Origin: Isoetes engelmannii
Lineage: Eukaryota > Streptophyta > Lycopodiopsida > Isoetales > Isoetaceae
Length of the DNA: 29,466 nt
Assembly: GCA_011763485.2 (NCBI GenBank)
Contig: JAANSK020007800.1
Location: forward strand, 1 to 29,466
Direction: 5' to 3'
Within the stretch, counting starts at the first letter, position 1; the number at the start of each line of letters is the position of its first letter. The position numbers and the translations under genes are program-made. The notes beneath the pieces are model-generated. The model was not told the DNA's origin. It did not search any database and saw only the letters and a program-made list of their open reading frames with translations. This document shows positions 26,934 to 29,466 of this stretch, one piece after another.

Positions 26934-29388
26934 ATGGCTCCAGCCAAGGCCACCGTTGAGGAAGTATCAGAGTCGCATGGGCTGGGATGCAAGCCCCGCG
27001 ATCTTACTAGGCGAAAAAACTCTTTAGATAAAGGACAGTCTGGTCTGGGTACAGACCGGATTCCTGATTGTGAACTCATGGATATGCAGCGGGATGGGCA
27101 GAGATTGTGTTTGGAAGCGAATCCGGGATCTGCAATTGCTGGGGCAGGCCAGTCTGTGCAGCGGTGCACCAGCCGAAGGGAGGATGTAGGCCGAATTACC
27201 CAACGACCCACAACTCAAAGGGAAGCTAATCGGGACAAAGAGGGATCTGTTGTCGGTAAAGGTACAAACCGATTCCCTCTAGATGTGATCATGGTAGAGC
27301 AAGCAGTGGCATGTCGACGGTCTGAGGCTGATGTGATGGATCGACCTGCACCCAAATTGGATCTGGCAGACCGAGAGGAGGCTATGGAGGAGGCTATGGA
27401 TCAAGGCGATGATGACTCCTCCCAGGGTATGGGAACACGGGCTTTAAGCCCAAAGGCTGGTGTTGCATCTGATGGTGAAAAGGTTGCTATGTTAAAGGAG
27501 ATGTGAGGTCTTCTGGGTACTCCTTCTCTTGATCGGTATGTCCATGCTCTGTTTCTCATTGGAATCCACTCCAGCAGGTGATTGCGTGCTTGAAACGCCC
27601 TTGATAATCCCATCTAGCATGCCGCCTCTAGAAACAGCCTCTGGTCCGATTGAGGGGGCTACTGTGTTGGAGGGAAGAATGGGTGATAATTTGGTGGACG
27701 GGCCTGCTGTAAGACCAGTTATGCCCTCTTCCCAGGGGCTGACCGAAATACACGTTGTCAATTCTGTGGAGAGCGAGCAGACTTTGGGTGGGCAGCGTGG
27801 TCAATCTATGCAAGGTGTGGATGGAGTGGCAGTGGATGCATCCCAGGATGCCAGGACTGCTGCCCCTAATCCTGTGCGCACTTCGTGGAGGGGTAGGGAC
27901 ACGGTTTCCCGCATTACCAGACCAGGGTTCTCTGATTGGATTAAAGGGAAAGCTCGTGTGGAGGAGGCTCTCAAGTTTGTGGATGAGTACCATTCAGAGG
28001 ATTTGAAGACGCTGCTGCCTGAGAACCCCTGGATCGACATCAATCATGAGCATCATGTCCAGACCATTGAGAAGCTGGTCTCTTGCACAGTGCTGGCATT
28101 CTTTACATGCTATATTTTGGATACCCGGAGGTTTGGTGCGTGGCTTGCGGGTCATCTGAAGCGTCTTGGCTTACCTAGGTACCAATCCCTGAAATTTTTT
28201 TCTAATAATTTCTTTTTTATCATGTTTGAGGCTGAATCCTCTGTACGTCAACTGAACTGGTGAGTCGGGGGGGGGGTGACACTTTAGGGGATGCATACGT
28301 CTTGTATCAGTATTATACTCCGGGTATGTCCACCAGCTCTTTAACAGTTGTTAAGATTCCTTGCTGGTTTCAGATTGAGGATCGTCCTCCGGACATGATG
28401 GTGCTGGAGTTTTTTATTTCCATGGCCAATAGGTTGGGTGTGCACTTGGCACATTCCATAGTGCAGGTTCCCAAGATCTGTGTGGCTTTGCCTGCATTGC
28501 AGCGCTTGCCCACTTCTCTTCCGGTGCGTAGCGGCTCCTGGCACTTTGTGTTCAGGTTGAGGCTCTTGAATGGCGAAGAGATCCAGCGTATGTTCCCTTC
28601 TGTTGAATTGCCTTGTGACGCGATTGCGGACACGCGTCTGGAAGTGGAGGCAGATGGTGGTGAGCTTGCAGACAGACGTGAATTGGTGGCGGGAGATGGA
28701 GGACTTGCGGACAGGCATCAGGAAGTGGTGGCTGGTTGTGGGGGCTTAGAAATGGGCTGTGGTGGTTGTGTTGGGCTTACAGACGGGCATCCGGAAGTGG
28801 CGGTAGGTAGTGGTGGCCCAAGGGGGGGGCCGTGGTGGTTTTGTTGGGGGTCGTGGGAGTTCTTCTTTGGGCTGTGGAAGCTTCATTCGGGGCCGTTGGG
28901 GCTCTGTTGTGGGCCGGGGTGGTTGGGGTACCAGTCGTGGTGCTTTTGTTGCGGGTCGGCGTGGTTCGGGTGGGCTTGCAGACAGGCGTCTGGAACGGGA
29001 GGCAGGAGGTGGTGGTGGCCTTGCAGACGTGCATCCGGAAGTGGAGGTAGGAGTTGGCGGGCTCACAGACGGCCGTCCGGAAGTAGAGACAGATACTGGT
29101 GGGCTTGCGGACAAGCGTCCGGAAGTGGAGGTAGCCGGGAGGGAGGTCAGGGATGCAGGTGGGGGCTGTGGAGGCTCGGCAGGTCGTGGTGGTCCTGTTG
29201 TGAGAGGCAGGGGATCATCGTATGATGGGGAGGTCAGAGGGCCGAAGGGATGTCCGGCTTCCCGTTGTATGTCTTGGGCGGCAGAGGTGGAGCATACTTC
29301 CTTTATCAACCCTCTCGCTCTTGATGTTTTTCTTGAGGAGTTGGGTGGCCAGGCGGGTATGAGGGTTGCTTCTTCTCCTCTGGAATGA
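26934..29388 (+). pseudogene. LINE ORF1 with DUF4283-like domain and Gly-rich tail, frameshifted
   Basis: ORF1 proteins coat LINE RNA. The reading is spread over frames: 26934-27506 (MAPAKATVEEVSESHG, to a TGA), 27529-28263 and about 28264-28821. The last piece runs from about 28822 to 29388 (TGA). The middle carries a DUF4283-like fold: EALKFVDEYHSEDLKTLLP, FGAWLAGHLKRLGLPRYQSL, FFIMFEAE, then VVKIPCWFQIEDRPPDMM and ISMANRLG. The C-terminal half is Gly/Arg-rich (GRGGFVGGRGSSS) with repeated 14-15-residue GLADRRPEVE-type units, and ends SFINPLALDVFLEELGG. Frame changes coincide with G10 at 28267-28276 and G8 at 28822-28829, so slippage or sequencing error at G runs may explain part of the damage. 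Confidence 0.8.
28626..29140 (+). repeat. 42-45-bp coding minisatellite in LINE ORF1
   Basis: About eight copies of a unit like GGGCTTGCAGACAGGCGTCC followed by GGAAGTGGAGG occur in two blocks (about 28626-28815 and 28970-29140), separated by an RGG-like stretch. Translated units include ELADRRELVAGDG, GLADRHQEVVAGCG, GLADVHPEVEVGVG, GLTDGRPEVETDTG and GLADKRPEVEVAG. Confidence 0.85.
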
Positions 29389-29466
29389 GTAGGTCCATCC
29401 TGAGCTGGAATGTGTGGGGGGTGCGGTCCTCCAGTGGTAAGAGGGCCCGGGTTTCATTGGCACTCC
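29385..29466 (+). CDS. LINE ORF2 start (endonuclease), truncated by window end
   Basis: The ATG at 29385-29387 overlaps the ORF1 stop as ATGA, the arrangement used for reinitiation in many two-ORF retroelements. The 27 visible codons begin MSRSILSWNVWGVRSSSGKR, matching the SWNVRG-type N-terminus of LINE endonucleases with its conserved Asn. The frame is open to the window edge. Whether ORF2 is intact cannot be seen. Confidence 0.82.
   Translation, partial: MSRSILSWNVWGVRSSSGKRARVSLAL

Larger units (their letters stand above)
26824..29466 (+). mobile_element. Second LINE, 5' part, running off the window
   Basis: From the end of the PPR homology there is a short leader (about 26824-26933), a broken ORF1 (26934-29388) and the start of ORF2 (29385 onward). 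The GC-rich composition contrasts sharply with the AT-rich DNA before it. The exact 5' junction is inferred from where PPR homology stops. The target-site duplication would be at the 3' end, outside the window. Confidence 0.82.

Noticed and set aside
28746-29309. 187-codon Pro/Thr/Ser-rich frame on the minus strand
   Set aside because: It is the antisense shadow of the GC-rich coding minisatellite of LINE ORF1.

Overview
The window looks like nuclear DNA of a land plant with a large, repeat-rich genome. A fern or related seed-free plant is my best guess. The clues are an intron-containing FLX-like gene, a PPR array of uniform 31-residue S-type repeats, plant-type LINE, Copia, hAT, CACTA and SINE remnants, and AT-rich intergenic DNA. 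Nothing is bacterial: there are no operons, no Shine-Dalgarno sites and no CRISPR. The species call is inference from the style of the sequence only.

Layout. 1-1.78 kb: low-information DNA with two short tandem duplications. 1.78-2.79 kb: a foldback element with ~300-bp inverted arms built from a degenerate 'CTCGACTCGCGAGTCGAG'-type repeat. 3.29-3.87 kb: a broken coding remnant of unknown origin. ~5.0-9.63 kb: a decayed LINE on the + strand (endonuclease, reverse transcriptase, C-terminal zinc knuckle), split by a 746-bp hAT element with a perfect 8-bp target duplication. 10.6-10.8 kb: the last codons of a Copia polyprotein. 10.8-15.5 kb: AT-rich DNA with three large tandem duplications.

15.53-16.68 kb (minus strand) holds the one gene that looks intact: a four-exon FLX-like (FLOWERING LOCUS C EXPRESSOR-like) coiled-coil protein of 290 residues. 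Upstream of it are two G-boxes. 17.89-20.68 kb is a complete 2.8-kb non-autonomous LTR retrotransposon on the minus strand, with 5-bp target duplications, LTRs, primer-binding site and polypurine tract but no gag-pol. 21.08-22.76 kb is a two-copy ~880-bp tandem repeat. 23.29-23.61 kb is a minus-strand SINE with two tRNA-like heads and a 16-bp target duplication. 23.94-24.19 kb is a 257-bp hAT MITE whose termini resemble those of the 746-bp hAT. 24.33-24.79 kb is a CACTA terminus with ~89-bp subterminal repeats. 25.43-26.82 kb is a PPR pseudogene of about 14 repeats with four nonsense codons and a local frame disruption. It is cut off by a second LINE (26.83 kb to the window end), whose DUF4283-like ORF1 overlaps the start of its ORF2 by ATGA.

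The window is mainly a nest of transposons. The FLX-like gene is the only locus I would expect to be expressed as a host protein. The strongest structural finds are those where both boundaries can be read directly: two hAT elements, the LTR element, the SINE and the foldback.
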